Assembly: GCF_001276715.1 (NCBI RefSeq)
Contig: NZ_LIUQ01000012.1
Location: 27,635-91,634, forward strand
From: Planktothricoides sp. SR001
Lineage (GTDB): Bacteria; Cyanobacteriota; Cyanobacteriia; Cyanobacteriales; Laspinemataceae
Direction: 5' to 3'
Length of the DNA stretch: 64,000 nt
The stretch's first letter is position 1. Every line of letters starts with the position of its first letter. A program made the translations under genes and the position numbers. The notes beneath the pieces are model-generated. The model ran no database searches. It was not told where the DNA came from and was given only the letters and a program-made list of their open reading frames with translations. Shown in pieces: positions 9,359 to 19,037 of this stretch.

Positions 9359-10831
9359 CTAAGATAAAGGCAAGGATATTTTAAAGGTTGAACCCTGATT
9401 TAGGGTACTGAATACTTCAATAATGCCCCCATGTAGTTGCACAATTTGCTGGGTAATAGCTAACCCTAAGCCAAAGCCTTTTTGATGGCGATCGCCCTTG
9501 GGATCGATGCGATAAAACCGTTCAAAAATATGAGCAATTTCCGTTTCGGGAATACCAATTCCCGTATCTTTTACCGCCACGATCGCCTGACAATTTTCGG
9601 TGAATAAACTTACTTCAATGATCCCACCAGGGGGAGTGTAGCGACAAGCATTATTTAACAAATTAGCGATCGCTTGCGGCAATAAACTTTTTTCACCATT
9701 GACCATAACGGCATCCTTAACCCCATCATATTTCAACTGTAATTGATGGGCTTCAGCTTCGGGGATTAAATCAGCCAATAAACTAGCTACCATTTCCGTT
9801 AAATTAATCTGCTGGAAAGATTCAGCAGACAGCCCCCCTTCATGGCGAGCCAAAAATAGTAATTGCCCCACTAATTTACTCATATTTTTCGCCAATTTAA
9901 CGATTTTTTGCAAGCGGTTTCGGACAGCAGCTAAACTCTCTTCTAAATCCTCTGCATATGCTAATTTTTCTAAATCTGCTAATGCCATTAATCCTACTTG
10001 GGCATTACTCAAAACAGCGGCTAATGGGGTACGCAATTCGTGAGAAGCATTGGCGGTAAACCGCTGAAGTTGCTGGCAAACAACTTGTAACTGTTGATTA
10101 CTAGCTTGTAAATTCAATTCTCGGTTGGCTAACTCTTTTTCTAGTTGGTAAAATAAGTGCATAGACAAATAAAAGCCGAGGAATCCCAATCCAGCCGCAA
10201 TACATAAAATCGTCCAAGTCACTTGGCGATAAAAATTCTGGTGTTCTTGGCGTTGTTCTAATAATTTCTCTTCGTTTTCCGCGAAGCGATCGATTAATAA
10301 TCTGGCTTCATCCATTGTAGCTTTCCCTTCTTCTAGCCATTCATACAGAGAAGCAGCGGGAACTAATAAATCCGTCCTGCCGCGAATTCTTTTCAGTTCG
10401 CTTTGTAGAGTTGATTTTTGGTAAAAAATCGCTAAATTTTCATTCGTAACATATTTAATATCTTGCAACAAGCGGGTTTGCTGTGGGTTGTCCGTGACTA
10501 GGTTTTCTAATTTTTTTAAAGAATCAGGGATAATTTTAAAAGCATTCTCATAAGGGTTTAAAAACTCCGGTCGTAGGGTCAAACCATAACCGCGCACCCC
10601 ATTTTCTGCATCAATTAAAGCATTCAGTAATCTTTTAGTTTCTAACCGAACGTTTTGCGTATGTTGTACCCATTTTTCATCTTCCACTAGGCTGGCTTTT
10701 AACCACGCAAAAGCGGATAAAGCCGCAAACAGACAAGTGACCGGAATGGCAATAATTAGGGTTCCCCGAATCCGAATTGGCAGTTGATGCCACCAGGATA
10801 TAAAAAATTTACTTTGGTTACTACTTTCCAT
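9359..10831 (-). CDS. CHASE3-domain sensor histidine kinase
   Basis: A 490-residue inner-membrane kinase. A transmembrane helix at 23-44 is followed by an all-helical CHASE3 sensor domain (about 45-200, with NALIDAENGVRGYGLTL), a second membrane helix (about 205-225) and a coiled linker. The HisKA domain has ASHELRTPLAA with phospho-acceptor His264. The HATPase domain has N-box NLLNNACRY, G1 DTGIGIPE and G2 GFGLGLAI. It lies 44 bases downstream of its response-regulator gene and is surely co-transcribed with it. The signal is unknown; the neighbouring OB-fold/RTX genes and their shared boxes suggest an envelope or ion cue. Confidence 0.93.
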   Translation of the reverse strand: MESSNQSKFFISWWHQLPIRIRGTLIIAIPVTCLFAALSAFAWLKASLVEDEKWVQHTQNVRLETKRLLNALIDAENGVRGYGLTLRPEFLNPYENAFKIIPDSLKKLENLVTDNPQQTRLLQDIKYVTNENLAIFYQKSTLQSELKRIRGRTDLLVPAASLYEWLEEGKATMDEARLLIDRFAENEEKLLEQRQEHQNFYRQVTWTILCIAAGLGFLGFYLSMHLFYQLEKELANRELNLQASNQQLQVVCQQLQRFTANASHELRTPLAAVLSNAQVGLMALADLEKLAYAEDLEESLAAVRNRLQKIVKLAKNMSKLVGQLLFLARHEGGLSAESFQQINLTEMVASLLADLIPEAEAHQLQLKYDGVKDAVMVNGEKSLLPQAIANLLNNACRYTPPGGIIEVSLFTENCQAIVAVKDTGIGIPETEIAHIFERFYRIDPKGDRHQKGFGLGLAITQQIVQLHGGIIEVFSTLNQGSTFKISLPLS

Positions 10832-10875
10832 AAATTAATGGGTAATTAATTCGTTTTAACACCTGATTTTAATCT

Positions 10876-11556
10876 TTAGTTGTTTTGGGGATTTTCCAGA
10901 CGATAACCCATGCCATAAACAGTTTCTAGCCAGTGGTCTACTCCCAATTCTTGCAAACGCTTGCGAAGACGTTTAATGCGGGCTGCTACCGCATTACTTT
11001 CCGGTTCTTCGCCCCATTCCCACAGGGCTTGTTCTAGGCGATCCCGGCTGATAACTTTTCTCGGATTTCGCATAAAATATTCTAACATTTGAAAGTCCCG
11101 ACTGGCTAATTTAATCTGATTTTCTCCTTTATTTAAATACATCGTATCTAGGTTCAAAGATAAATCGTTAAATTGGAGAATATCCCCAACCCAAAGAGGC
11201 GATCGCCGCCGCAATGCTCGCACCCGCGCTAACAATTCATCTAGATCGACGGGTTTCACCAAATAATCATCAGCCCCTGCATCTAAACCCTGCACTTTAT
11301 CAGCCGTAGTATCTCTCGCAGTCAGCATTAAAATCGGGGCATTTTTTCCCGAATGGCGATAAAATTGACAGAGAAAAACCCCATCTTTTCCGGGTAACAT
11401 CCAATCTAAAATTAATAAATCGTAATCTTTTTCTCCCATTAACCATTCCGCGTCTATCCCGTCGTTAACCGCATCCACAATATGTCCTGAACGAGTTAAA
11501 GCAAAATGTAGGGGTTCGAGTTGTTCTGGATCGTCTTCAACTAAGAGAATTCGCAT
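10876..11556 (-). CDS. OmpR/PhoB-family response regulator
   Basis: Receiver domain (residues 1-120) with the acidic pocket VEDD, phospho-acceptor Asp51 (LILDWMLPG) and conserved Lys in YLVKPVD. A winged-helix Trans_reg_C DNA-binding domain follows (LASRDFQMLEYFMRNP, VAARIKRLRKRL, TVYGMGYRLE). I place the start at the ATG at 11554-11556, since MRILLVEDD is the family's N-terminus; the frame extends four codons upstream with GTG codons. It is the first gene of an operon with the CHASE3 kinase. OmpR-type regulators bind direct repeats with 11-base spacing, matching the boxes at 6657, 6712 and 12783. Confidence 0.93.
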   Translation of the reverse strand: MRILLVEDDPEQLEPLHFALTRSGHIVDAVNDGIDAEWLMGEKDYDLLILDWMLPGKDGVFLCQFYRHSGKNAPILMLTARDTTADKVQGLDAGADDYLVKPVDLDELLARVRALRRRSPLWVGDILQFNDLSLNLDTMYLNKGENQIKLASRDFQMLEYFMRNPRKVISRDRLEQALWEWGEEPESNAVAARIKRLRKRLQELGVDHWLETVYGMGYRLENPQNN

Positions 11557-11826
11557 GATTTCCACCACATTACCATCGCAAATTACTATCCCAAATTACC
11601 ATTAAAGAGGGCAAAGATAAGCATTCAGGGATCGGGTATCAGCTTTTAAGGAATGTGCCTCTCCCTCAACTCTTACCCCTGACCCCTGACCGCTGAATGC
11701 TTACAATATGAATGCACCCCCTAGAAACCCGCTTGCTTAATTCTTGGTTAATTTTAACCTACCGTAAATTATGTTATATTTTCAGCATTTTTTAGGCATA
11801 TTTTTTAGGCATATTTTAAGCATCGT

Positions 11827-12708
11827 CTAGCCCAATAAAAAATTATTTGTACTTAGCATTCCTGGGTTAAAATTATCCACAATTCCCAGCACTTGATTGC
11901 TCTGAGTCACTCGAATTGCGGTGCCTAATTCCATCGCTTCTAAACTGAGGTCAGCAAAGGTTAATCCTGGAGTTAATTGAATGCGGTCTAACCCGCTTTC
12001 AAAGTCAAGAATGCGATCGGCTGTCTGGAAATCAGCGGCAGCAGTTGCGGTAGATAAAACAAAGATATCATTTCCCGGCCCGCCGGTGAGAAAATCTTGT
12101 CCCATATCCCCACTCAGGATATCATTTCCTTCTCCTCCATCCAGAAAATCTGAATCTTTGCCACCGAAAAGGATATCATTTCCTAAATTACCAAATAGCA
12201 TATCTTGGCCGCGATTCCCCGTAAGGGTATCATCATCTTTGCCGCCAAAGAGAATATCGTTACCGCTATTCCCAGTTAGCAAATCTTTGCCGCGATTCCC
12301 CGATATGATATCATTATTTTCACCGCCGAAGATATTATCATTTCCATCATTGCCATTGATGGTATTGGGATTAATTTCGTCGCCAAAAATCAAATCATGT
12401 TCCAGGGTTCCTTGTTGTCCGCTATTTAAATTCTGATTTTCCCAACTGAACGGCAGGGTGACTGGAGAATTGCTGCGAGTAATACTAATCGCATCAAAGT
12501 CTTCTAAATCATCGCGATCGCCCACCACCGTTACTTGGTCGCCAATATTTAAATTTAAACTATTCCAACTTCCGGCATTCGGTTCCACCCAAATTTGTCC
12601 GGTACTATCTTGGAGTAAAAATTCATCTTCCCGGAACCCAGCAACCGTCCCAGCAATTGTCACAATTACATCTTCTCTTACGGGTAATCCGCCGATATTT
12701 GTCGCCAT
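11827..12708 (-). CDS. OB-fold plus RTX calcium-binding repeat protein
   Basis: A protein of about 293 residues. The N-terminal 75 residues are a BOF-type OB fold (VTIAGTVAGFREDEFLLQDSTGQIWVEP, GDQVTVVGDRDDLEDFDAISIT), like the protein at 6208. About ten RTX nonapeptides follow (GNDNIFGG, GNDILFGGKDDD, GGEGNDILSG), then a C-terminal segment (LDFESGLDRIQLT) typical of type I-exported RTX proteins. There is no Sec signal, which fits C-terminal-signal secretion. I choose the ATG at 12708 because GAGGAATCAAGACT precedes it and the upstream regulatory box then sits 74 bases away; the longest frame starts at 12777. Calcium-dependent folding outside the cell is expected. Confidence 0.82.
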   Translation of the reverse strand: MATNIGGLPVREDVIVTIAGTVAGFREDEFLLQDSTGQIWVEPNAGSWNSLNLNIGDQVTVVGDRDDLEDFDAISITRSNSPVTLPFSWENQNLNSGQQGTLEHDLIFGDEINPNTINGNDGNDNIFGGENNDIISGNRGKDLLTGNSGNDILFGGKDDDTLTGNRGQDMLFGNLGNDILFGGKDSDFLDGGEGNDILSGDMGQDFLTGGPGNDIFVLSTATAAADFQTADRILDFESGLDRIQLTPGLTFADLSLEAMELGTAIRVTQSNQVLGIVDNFNPGMLSTNNFLLG

Positions 12709-12782
12709 AGTCTTGATTCCTCTTCGGGTTTTCCTCTTAGGGTTATTTTGTTCGTTGTTAGAATCTAAGATAGGCAAAGATT

Positions 12783-12798
12783 ATGACCAAAAAATGAC
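12783..12798 (-). promoter_or_regulatory. GTCAT-N6-GTCAT direct-repeat box for the RTX/OB-fold gene
   Basis: Read toward the minus-strand gene, the site is GTCATTTTTTGGTCAT, differing at one or two spacer bases from the two boxes in the 6.6-6.7 kb promoter region. It lies 74 bases before the chosen start codon. Confidence 0.6.
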
Positions 12799-13397
12799 GC
12801 ATCAAAAAAACTCTCAGCCCCCAACAAACCGAGTTTCTACTCGCAGCTTTGCACCTCATCCGTAAATTTACATAAAAACTCGATTTTTAAATCCGCTCCG
12901 TTCTATCTATGTCTCTGTGTTTCTATGGATCCAATCTATTCCCCATAATTATATACCATAATTATATAGCATTAACATTTTAGATGTGAAATAGGAATTT
13001 ATGAAGCCTGAAAACCGGCAACAGGCATGGTCAATAATTTACTTTTGAATTTATTTTTTTAGGAATTAGCAGCACAGGTGAATTGGCTTGACATCTCAAA
13101 TAAAAATGTTATATTTGGTTATAGGTAAAGATGCACAATATATTTGTCATTTTCCCGTATATCCTGCCCCCGCGTTTGGCGTCCCAGACCCGAAGTTTAC
13201 TGATGCGGGGTTGGGCATTTAAGCAGCTTTCCCCAAGGTATTTGTTGGGTTTCGTGCCTTAACCCAACCTACTGTTGCTACTATCGATCTGCGGCTGAAT
13301 TGTTCGTAACTTGTGTGAAACAAAATCCGGGCGATCGCGCGAGCGAAATTTATTTAGAACGGACTCAGCAACAGGTGAACGATGCTGAGTCAAAAAA
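12799..13397. other. Intergenic region with palindromic repeats
   Basis: About 600 bases without a supported gene. It holds an imperfect AT repeat (ATAATTATATACCATAATTATATAG near 12944) and, near 13226-13272, a TTGTTGGGTTTCGTGCCTTAACCCAACC stem of a type common in cyanobacterial spacers. No promoter or RNA could be identified. Confidence 0.45.
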
Positions 13398-14396
13398 TCA
13401 CCTTTGACATATTTGGATCAATTGCTCTACTTTATTTTCCAGATTTTGTTTATGAATCAGGCCATCGATCCAAGGGGATTCAATCTTGCTATAGCCAAAT
13501 TTTGCACCGAGCAAGGCTCCGGCTACTGCGGCATTGGTATCAGCATCTCCACCTTCATTAATAATCCTTAAGATTCCTTCACGAAAGGTTTGTGCGTGTA
13601 ATAATGCCCAAAATCCAGCCGCTAAAGTCTTGAGGGTATAGCCTATCTTAAATGATTCATAGTGATTTAGTCCTTCATCTAAACGGAGCATTTCTAGGGA
13701 GGATTCTTTCGCTTGTTTAAAACAATCCTCGATCTCTGGATGAAATATCTTAACTTCATTGGCAATGCTATCAACCAAAGCCTCAATATTTGAGTTGCCT
13801 TGAATTAACTGACTAATGGCGAGGCATACTGCAATACATGAGGCAATACACCGAGGATCTGCATGGGTGATTTTACAGACCTGTTCTGCATTCCAGCGAA
13901 CCTGCTGGAGGTTTTGGTATTGCCAAATCCCTAAGACTGATGTTCGCATTAATCCACCATTGGCAGCGGAATTTCGACCTTTTGATTCCCAGACTTGCTG
14001 GGCAACCTGATGGGGATTTTCTATAAAATCTGGGTCATGGACGACTCGATAAACAGTGCCACCGATGCCAAAACCATCCGTAACTGCCCACTGTTTGAAC
14101 CGGGTTGCAATGTCTGTTAAATTAACTTGCTCACAGATGAGCAGACTATCAAGAATGCAGAGCATTTGATCCGTATCATCAGTCCAGTCTCCGGGTTGCC
14201 AGCGCCAATCATCCAGATCCTCAAATTGATTGGTAATTTTAGAAAAGAAGCGAATTTGAGCATAGTCAGTTAAGCCATCGGGATAAATAAAATTGACTTC
14301 AGATTTTGGCATAAATTCAGTGCCAAATCCAAGGGCATCCCCGATCGCCTGCCCGAATATCACTCCCCGAATTTTATCCGCTGCGATCGCATCCAT
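13398..14396 (-). CDS. ADP-ribosylglycohydrolase family protein
   Basis: A 332-residue member of the DraG/ARH family, which removes ADP-ribose from proteins or small molecules using a dinuclear magnesium centre. Visible signatures are the N-terminal GVIFGQAIGDALGFG, the metal-binding WTDDTDQMLCILDSLL and the C-terminal GGDADTNAAVAGALLGAKFG. Length is usual for the family. It stands alone; the next gene on this strand is the tubulin-like protein 135 bases upstream, so co-transcription is possible. No ADP-ribosyltransferase is visible nearby, so the substrate is unknown. Confidence 0.9.
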   Translation of the reverse strand: MDAIAADKIRGVIFGQAIGDALGFGTEFMPKSEVNFIYPDGLTDYAQIRFFSKITNQFEDLDDWRWQPGDWTDDTDQMLCILDSLLICEQVNLTDIATRFKQWAVTDGFGIGGTVYRVVHDPDFIENPHQVAQQVWESKGRNSAANGGLMRTSVLGIWQYQNLQQVRWNAEQVCKITHADPRCIASCIAVCLAISQLIQGNSNIEALVDSIANEVKIFHPEIEDCFKQAKESSLEMLRLDEGLNHYESFKIGYTLKTLAAGFWALLHAQTFREGILRIINEGGDADTNAAVAGALLGAKFGYSKIESPWIDGLIHKQNLENKVEQLIQICQR

Positions 14397-14457
14397 ACCT
14401 GATTACCTCATTACCTGATATAGCTCATCTATAGCATCATCTATAGCATTGCTAACC

Positions 14458-14527
14458 AGAAACCCGGAAGAAACCCGGTTTCTTGAAGAAAGAAGAAACC
14501 CGGTTTCGCCGAAGTTACCGGGTTTCT
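14458..14527. repeat. AAGAAACCCGGTTTCTT palindrome cluster
   Basis: Three imperfect copies of the GAAACCCGGTTTC palindrome lie between the stop of the tubulin-like gene and the ADP-ribosylglycohydrolase gene. The same element recurs near 18967, across 56.0-56.7 kb and near 59864. The hairpin may help end transcription of the tubulin operon. Confidence 0.75.
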
Positions 14528-14530
14528 TTT

Positions 14531-17500
14531 CTATAACGAAACTAATTGATTCCCACACTTATAACAAAACTTGGAATTGGTGGGATTTTTGGTGCCGCAA
14601 TTGGTGCAGAAAACATGGTTTTGCTGCGGGGTTTGATCCACTGGGGGGACAGGCTGAGAAATTTTCGGGGTTTCCTTAGATATCTCAATGGTTTTTTCCG
14701 GTGTTTTCTCAGTAGTAGTGGCCGTGACTGGCAGCTTATAACGAGTAATCACATTCTGGATAATTGTCGCTTCTCGCTTATAGATGAGGCTATCTTTACC
14801 TCCCTCTTTTTCTAGTTCTATTTGCCGCTGGTTTAAGTAAGCCATGAACTGCTGATATAACTGCTGCTTTTCTCGGTCACTGTCCGCTTGTTCAAGTTTA
14901 GCCTTGACTTGCCGTTCAATTTCTTCGCGATCGCCCCGACAAGCGAGCACTTCTAACACTTGCACTGCCTCTTCCCAGGTAGAGGCAATATCCACATTTT
15001 CTTCACCGATTACGGTTTTGCGAGTATAGCGAATTACCTTTTCTTTGGTACTGCGATTTTCTTCAACCCGTAATACTTTCAGCGATCGCGCTTCAACCAC
15101 TAGCTGATAAATTTGGGGATTTTCGGGAAAAATATCCCAAAACGGGGGCTCTTTTTGGATATGAACTGGAATCGGTGGGTCTTTACTTTCCCCCCGTAAT
15201 TGAGCCCGTTTTGCCTCAATAGTTTGGCCTTTCCAATCTTGATAAGACTGGCGCAACTCCCGCATCCCATCAATGCTACGCAGGGAAAAACCGCCGGTTT
15301 CTTGGACAAAAACCACGCGATGCCGTTCTGCTTCTCCCAAAGGAGTCACCGCATCTTTACTGCCTACTCGTTCTTCTAATAAGGGCAATAATTTAATTGC
15401 TGCGGGATCGACAGGATTGCGACCTCCGATAACCGCAACTTTGACATTTGTAGCCGGAGTAAATCCCGCATCTTTCCCAGACATTACCGCTTGATTGAGT
15501 AAAATTAATGGCTTAGACTTGCTGTAAGCAATGCCCAATTGGGTGCGAATTTCTCCCGGATCATTGTTAAAGATTTTGAAGATGCGATCGCACGCGGCTA
15601 ACTCTTTTTTCAACCGGCTACTATTCGGCGCATCCGTAATCACTCGTTGACTTTTTTGAGTAATAATTTCGATAAAATCATCATCCTGCACATCCGCCAA
15701 CTCTGGCAAATTAAACAGTCGCATCACCTCATTAGAAGTGCGATTTTGTTTCCACAACGGACTTGCTTCCGCCAAAGTTTGATCCGATAAATTGCGGCAA
15801 ATGCCATCCATGCCGATATGATATTTACTCTTACTCCCTTCCGTAGACCCGGCATATTGTTCGACTAAATCCTGATACAAATCATTCAACTCTTGACGAT
15901 CATAAAGCTTAATTCCATTAATAACTAAAGCATCCGCACTATCCGCTTGGGCATCCGCTAACTTTTGGAAATTATCCCGCCATTGGCGTAACTTTTGATT
16001 AAAGCGGGCTAACCGTCGTTCTAACTCATCCAAATGTTCTTGTAAACGGGCAATAACCTCCAAACCCAAAAACCGGGCTTTGCGTTGAATAGTCGCAATT
16101 AAACTGCCTTCTAAACCGCCCAAGGCAGATTGACAATATTCCTCCATTTTCGCTTGTTTAGTCAACCCAAACTTATCTTTAAAATGGGCAATATCTTGCA
16201 GGGCATCCTCATATTGTTTCTGGCGTTTTTCCTCATTGGGTTGCCAGACTTTCTCCGCTTCCCGGCGAAACTTTTCGGCTGAAGCTGTAAAAATTTGCCG
16301 CATAATGCTGATAAAACTATCGGCAAACTTTGGCCCTCGGTTGCGGTCTTCCAGAATCCGATAAAATTCTTCTTCTAAAGCCTTACGTCCTTGGATAATA
16401 GTCCGATTGCGATTATCGTACATCTTTTGCAAGAAATCCCCATGCAACCGTTCGTCGGGGCTTAATTCCCGCAAGTGATTTGAGCGATATTCCTCAACTT
16501 TTGGGCTTAAATAACCATCAACAAATTGCAGAATTTTGCCTTTTTCTGCCCCCATTACACCGCCAACTCCCTGCTGGGTACATTGCAATAAATTCTCCTT
16601 AGCGATTTCATTGCGAATACTGTTCACCCAACTGGAAATTTCTGCCAAATAAGACTTATCCCCAGCAGCAGATAAATCCATAATTAACTCTATATCCGTC
16701 AACCGCATTCGCTTGAGCAGATCGTTCTGAATTAACTCAAACATTTGCGGCGGTAATTGCACTGATTCATTTAGCCACCACCGGATAAAATCAGCCCCTA
16801 AACGACTGGCTAAAGATGTGCGAATTTGGGCGATGGGAATTTCTAGAGTAGATAAGCCAAAACTCATAAAGTTTTTCGGATAGCCTCGTCCCCCTGGATC
16901 CGCCGCAGCCCAGGCACCTTTAATATTATCCCGAATTGACCGTTTATGGGGGGCAAAGTCGGAGGTTAAATCAAGGAATATATTCTGGGCAATTAGTTCG
17001 CGAATTGCCTCCAGACCAAATTCACTTTCGCCGTTTTTGGTGCCCACTAAGTAGGTAAAATCAAAGGGCGGTAATTTCTGGCGAATTTCATCCATTAAGC
17101 TACTACTATATTGAGCCACATATTCGGTGCGATGGTCAGAGAAATAACTCAATTCCATCATCGCCGCATAACCATTCGCTAAGACGCGATCGCCCACATT
17201 AATCCCCGCAAAAGCCTCTGGAGTAGGGGCAATTCCTGTCACCAAAGGACTCGATTGACCCTTTAACCAATGGCGTACACAATAGCCCAGGTCAATCATC
17301 ATCCCACTGCCCGTCCCCCCGGAAAGTGACCCGACCACAAACACATTTAAACTATTTGTCACCACCTTAATGCCGTACTTATCCAGCATAATATTTTCGT
17401 GACCTTTTACTCGTTCTGCGGCATAATTAAATGCTTCTTTAATTTTGTGATAATTGCAGAAAAAAGCAAAGCGACCACAGCCACGAATTTGGCCAGCCCC

Positions 17501-17842
17501 AGCTTCAATGGCGCTGAGATTTCGTTCTAATTCCGTAGGAAACCACTGGGCAATCCAGGGATAATTTTGCATATTATCCATCATATCCCGGACTTGGCGA
17601 CCACTCACACTTGCCCATAACTTTTCTGAATCTTTAAACGCAGAACCTGCCGCATTCGGACTGGTGACTTTATATTCTTTATCCGTATCGATGATTAGGA
17701 AGCTAATTAAGGGAAAATTATTCAAACTGCCATAAGTTTCCTCCACCAAGCGGCGGACTCTTGCCAGCACCTCATGTCCCGTACCCCCGACCCCAATTAA
17801 CACCGTGGGCACCATACTTTTTTCTTCTACCGTAACTGCCAT
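14531..17842 (-). CDS. Giant tubulin-like GTPase with C-terminal zinc ribbon
   Basis: A 1103-residue protein of the prokaryotic tubulin-like family (Tubulin_2 type). Near the N-terminus GVGGTGHEVL (17-26) resembles the FtsZ/tubulin first nucleotide loop, and SLSGGTGSGMMID carries the tubulin signature GGTGSG at 175-180. The middle (about 400-700) is helical with coiled-coil stretches. The last 30 residues are a double zinc ribbon (CTNCGTKNPTNSKFCYKCG). The start is set at 17842 because AGGAG lies just upstream; the frame extends 25 codons further. It ends 198 bases after the vWA gene on the same strand. A filament or scaffold role is inferred from the family. Confidence 0.82.
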   Translation of the reverse strand: MAVTVEEKSMVPTVLIGVGGTGHEVLARVRRLVEETYGSLNNFPLISFLIIDTDKEYKVTSPNAAGSAFKDSEKLWASVSGRQVRDMMDNMQNYPWIAQWFPTELERNLSAIEAGAGQIRGCGRFAFFCNYHKIKEAFNYAAERVKGHENIMLDKYGIKVVTNSLNVFVVGSLSGGTGSGMMIDLGYCVRHWLKGQSSPLVTGIAPTPEAFAGINVGDRVLANGYAAMMELSYFSDHRTEYVAQYSSSLMDEIRQKLPPFDFTYLVGTKNGESEFGLEAIRELIAQNIFLDLTSDFAPHKRSIRDNIKGAWAAADPGGRGYPKNFMSFGLSTLEIPIAQIRTSLASRLGADFIRWWLNESVQLPPQMFELIQNDLLKRMRLTDIELIMDLSAAGDKSYLAEISSWVNSIRNEIAKENLLQCTQQGVGGVMGAEKGKILQFVDGYLSPKVEEYRSNHLRELSPDERLHGDFLQKMYDNRNRTIIQGRKALEEEFYRILEDRNRGPKFADSFISIMRQIFTASAEKFRREAEKVWQPNEEKRQKQYEDALQDIAHFKDKFGLTKQAKMEEYCQSALGGLEGSLIATIQRKARFLGLEVIARLQEHLDELERRLARFNQKLRQWRDNFQKLADAQADSADALVINGIKLYDRQELNDLYQDLVEQYAGSTEGSKSKYHIGMDGICRNLSDQTLAEASPLWKQNRTSNEVMRLFNLPELADVQDDDFIEIITQKSQRVITDAPNSSRLKKELAACDRIFKIFNNDPGEIRTQLGIAYSKSKPLILLNQAVMSGKDAGFTPATNVKVAVIGGRNPVDPAAIKLLPLLEERVGSKDAVTPLGEAERHRVVFVQETGGFSLRSIDGMRELRQSYQDWKGQTIEAKRAQLRGESKDPPIPVHIQKEPPFWDIFPENPQIYQLVVEARSLKVLRVEENRSTKEKVIRYTRKTVIGEENVDIASTWEEAVQVLEVLACRGDREEIERQVKAKLEQADSDREKQQLYQQFMAYLNQRQIELEKEGGKDSLIYKREATIIQNVITRYKLPVTATTTEKTPEKTIEISKETPKISQPVPPVDQTPQQNHVFCTNCGTKNPTNSKFCYKCGNQLVSL

Positions 17843-17880
17843 ATTTTTCTCCTGTTTAATGACACTTGATTTTATTATAT

Positions 17881-17917
17881 TTGTCGGTTGGGTTTCCTTC
17901 CTCAACCCAACCGACAA
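17881..17917. repeat. 14-bp perfect inverted repeat upstream of the tubulin-like gene
   Basis: TTGTCGGTTGGGTT (17881-17894) pairs with AACCCAACCGACAA (17904-17917) across a 9-base loop. It is part of the AACCCAACC / TAACGCACC group of cyanobacterial spacer repeats, and a further TGCGTTACGG...CTAACACACCCTACC piece follows to 18016. Confidence 0.7.
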
Positions 17918-18039
17918 TTGCTAACACACCCTAAATTCTACTACCTTGGTGCGTTACGGTGGACAATTAAGTTAACCCGTGAAACATTAATTTTTCGCCG
18001 CCTAACACACCCTACCTTCTCATATATGAACTGTTGAAT

Positions 18040-18909
18040 TTAGCAAGCACCCGTAAAGGGTAAACCAAATAATCGCCAAACCACAATAATGGTTAAAATT
18101 GTCCAAAATAGGGCATTGCCTAAAGCCAGTTGACCGCTGAGGGTCATGTCTAAACCAATTAACCCTTGAAATAACCACCGATCTAATGGTAGCGTCAACA
18201 TCCACATTAAGCAAATAAATGCTGCTCCTAACCAGAAAATTATCCAGCCCAGATTACTATTAAAGCGGGTAAACAAGTTTTCCGTAAATAAAGTGCTTAG
18301 TTGGCTGGCTTCTCCAGAGAGATAAATCCCTCGACTGCGAATGGTCGCCGTTTGCAGATCGGAGGAAACTATATTCCCTAAAACCACCGCATTAATTTTA
18401 ACATTTTCCTTAATAGCCTGATCGACGATTTCTGGGTTTACGTCAACAATTCCATCGGTGACAATTAACAGTTCTCGACAATGCTTGAGAATGGTCTTGA
18501 GAGAGTTTACCCCTTCTTGAATGGCTAAATTCAGATTAGTTCCTCCCCCTAATTGTTTTTCTAGGCTAGGATTCTGTAATGCTTGGGTTAACTCATTGTC
18601 TACTTCCTGAGTCTTACTATTAAAAGATGTGGTTAATGGTTGGACGTTGCTGGCAAAAGCCAATATTTTGATTTTGTTTGGGTTTTTGAGTGCTTCGTTT
18701 TGCTGTAAATAGGATTTAATTGCCAGGATTTCTTGTTGTCGCACATAACCCGTGGTACTGCCACTCAGGTCAAGAGAAATTGCCACCGCTACCGGAGGTC
18801 TGCCCCAACTTAATAGCCAACCCAAGACAGCAATGATTAAACAGCCAATCATTAACATTAACGGAATTTGAAATAGAGGATATAGCCAGAGTTGACGACG
18901 CTGAAGCAT
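18040..18909 (-). CDS. Membrane-anchored von Willebrand factor A protein
   Basis: A 289-residue protein with an N-terminal membrane helix (about 12-35), a vWA domain (about 40-210) and two C-terminal hydrophobic segments (about 220-240 and 262-282). The metal-ion-dependent adhesion site is complete: DLSGS at 47-51, Thr124 in GGGTNLN and Asp152 in VTDG. vWA domains of this type mediate metal-dependent protein contacts. It is encoded between a membrane receptor-like protein and the tubulin-like GTPase on one strand, which suggests that it couples the membrane to the cytoplasmic protein (inference). Confidence 0.85.
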   Translation of the reverse strand: MLQRRQLWLYPLFQIPLMLMIGCLIIAVLGWLLSWGRPPVAVAISLDLSGSTTGYVRQQEILAIKSYLQQNEALKNPNKIKILAFASNVQPLTTSFNSKTQEVDNELTQALQNPSLEKQLGGGTNLNLAIQEGVNSLKTILKHCRELLIVTDGIVDVNPEIVDQAIKENVKINAVVLGNIVSSDLQTATIRSRGIYLSGEASQLSTLFTENLFTRFNSNLGWIIFWLGAAFICLMWMLTLPLDRWLFQGLIGLDMTLSGQLALGNALFWTILTIIVVWRLFGLPFTGAC

Positions 18910-18965
18910 GATAATTTAGTTATTAGTTATTAGTTATTAGTTGTTGGTTGTTAGTTGGTGGTTGT

Positions 18966-19002
18966 CAGAAACCGGGTTTCTTAAAGAAACCCGGTTTCTT
19001 TT
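18966..19002. repeat. Perfect AGAAACCGGGTTTCTT hairpin
   Basis: AGAAACCGGGTTTCTT is followed directly by AAAGAAACCCGGTTTCTT, giving a long stem ending in a T run. It is a copy of the palindrome family at 14458, 56036 and 59864 and may act as a terminator between the receptor-like and vWA genes. Confidence 0.75.
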
Positions 19003-19037
19003 ACAGCGGTTTTCAGATTGGTCAACCAGAAATATCT

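Noticed and set aside
11981..12436. 151-residue plus-strand frame of PPxR/KISFP repeats
   Set aside because: Complement of the RTX repeats; no start signal and no family.
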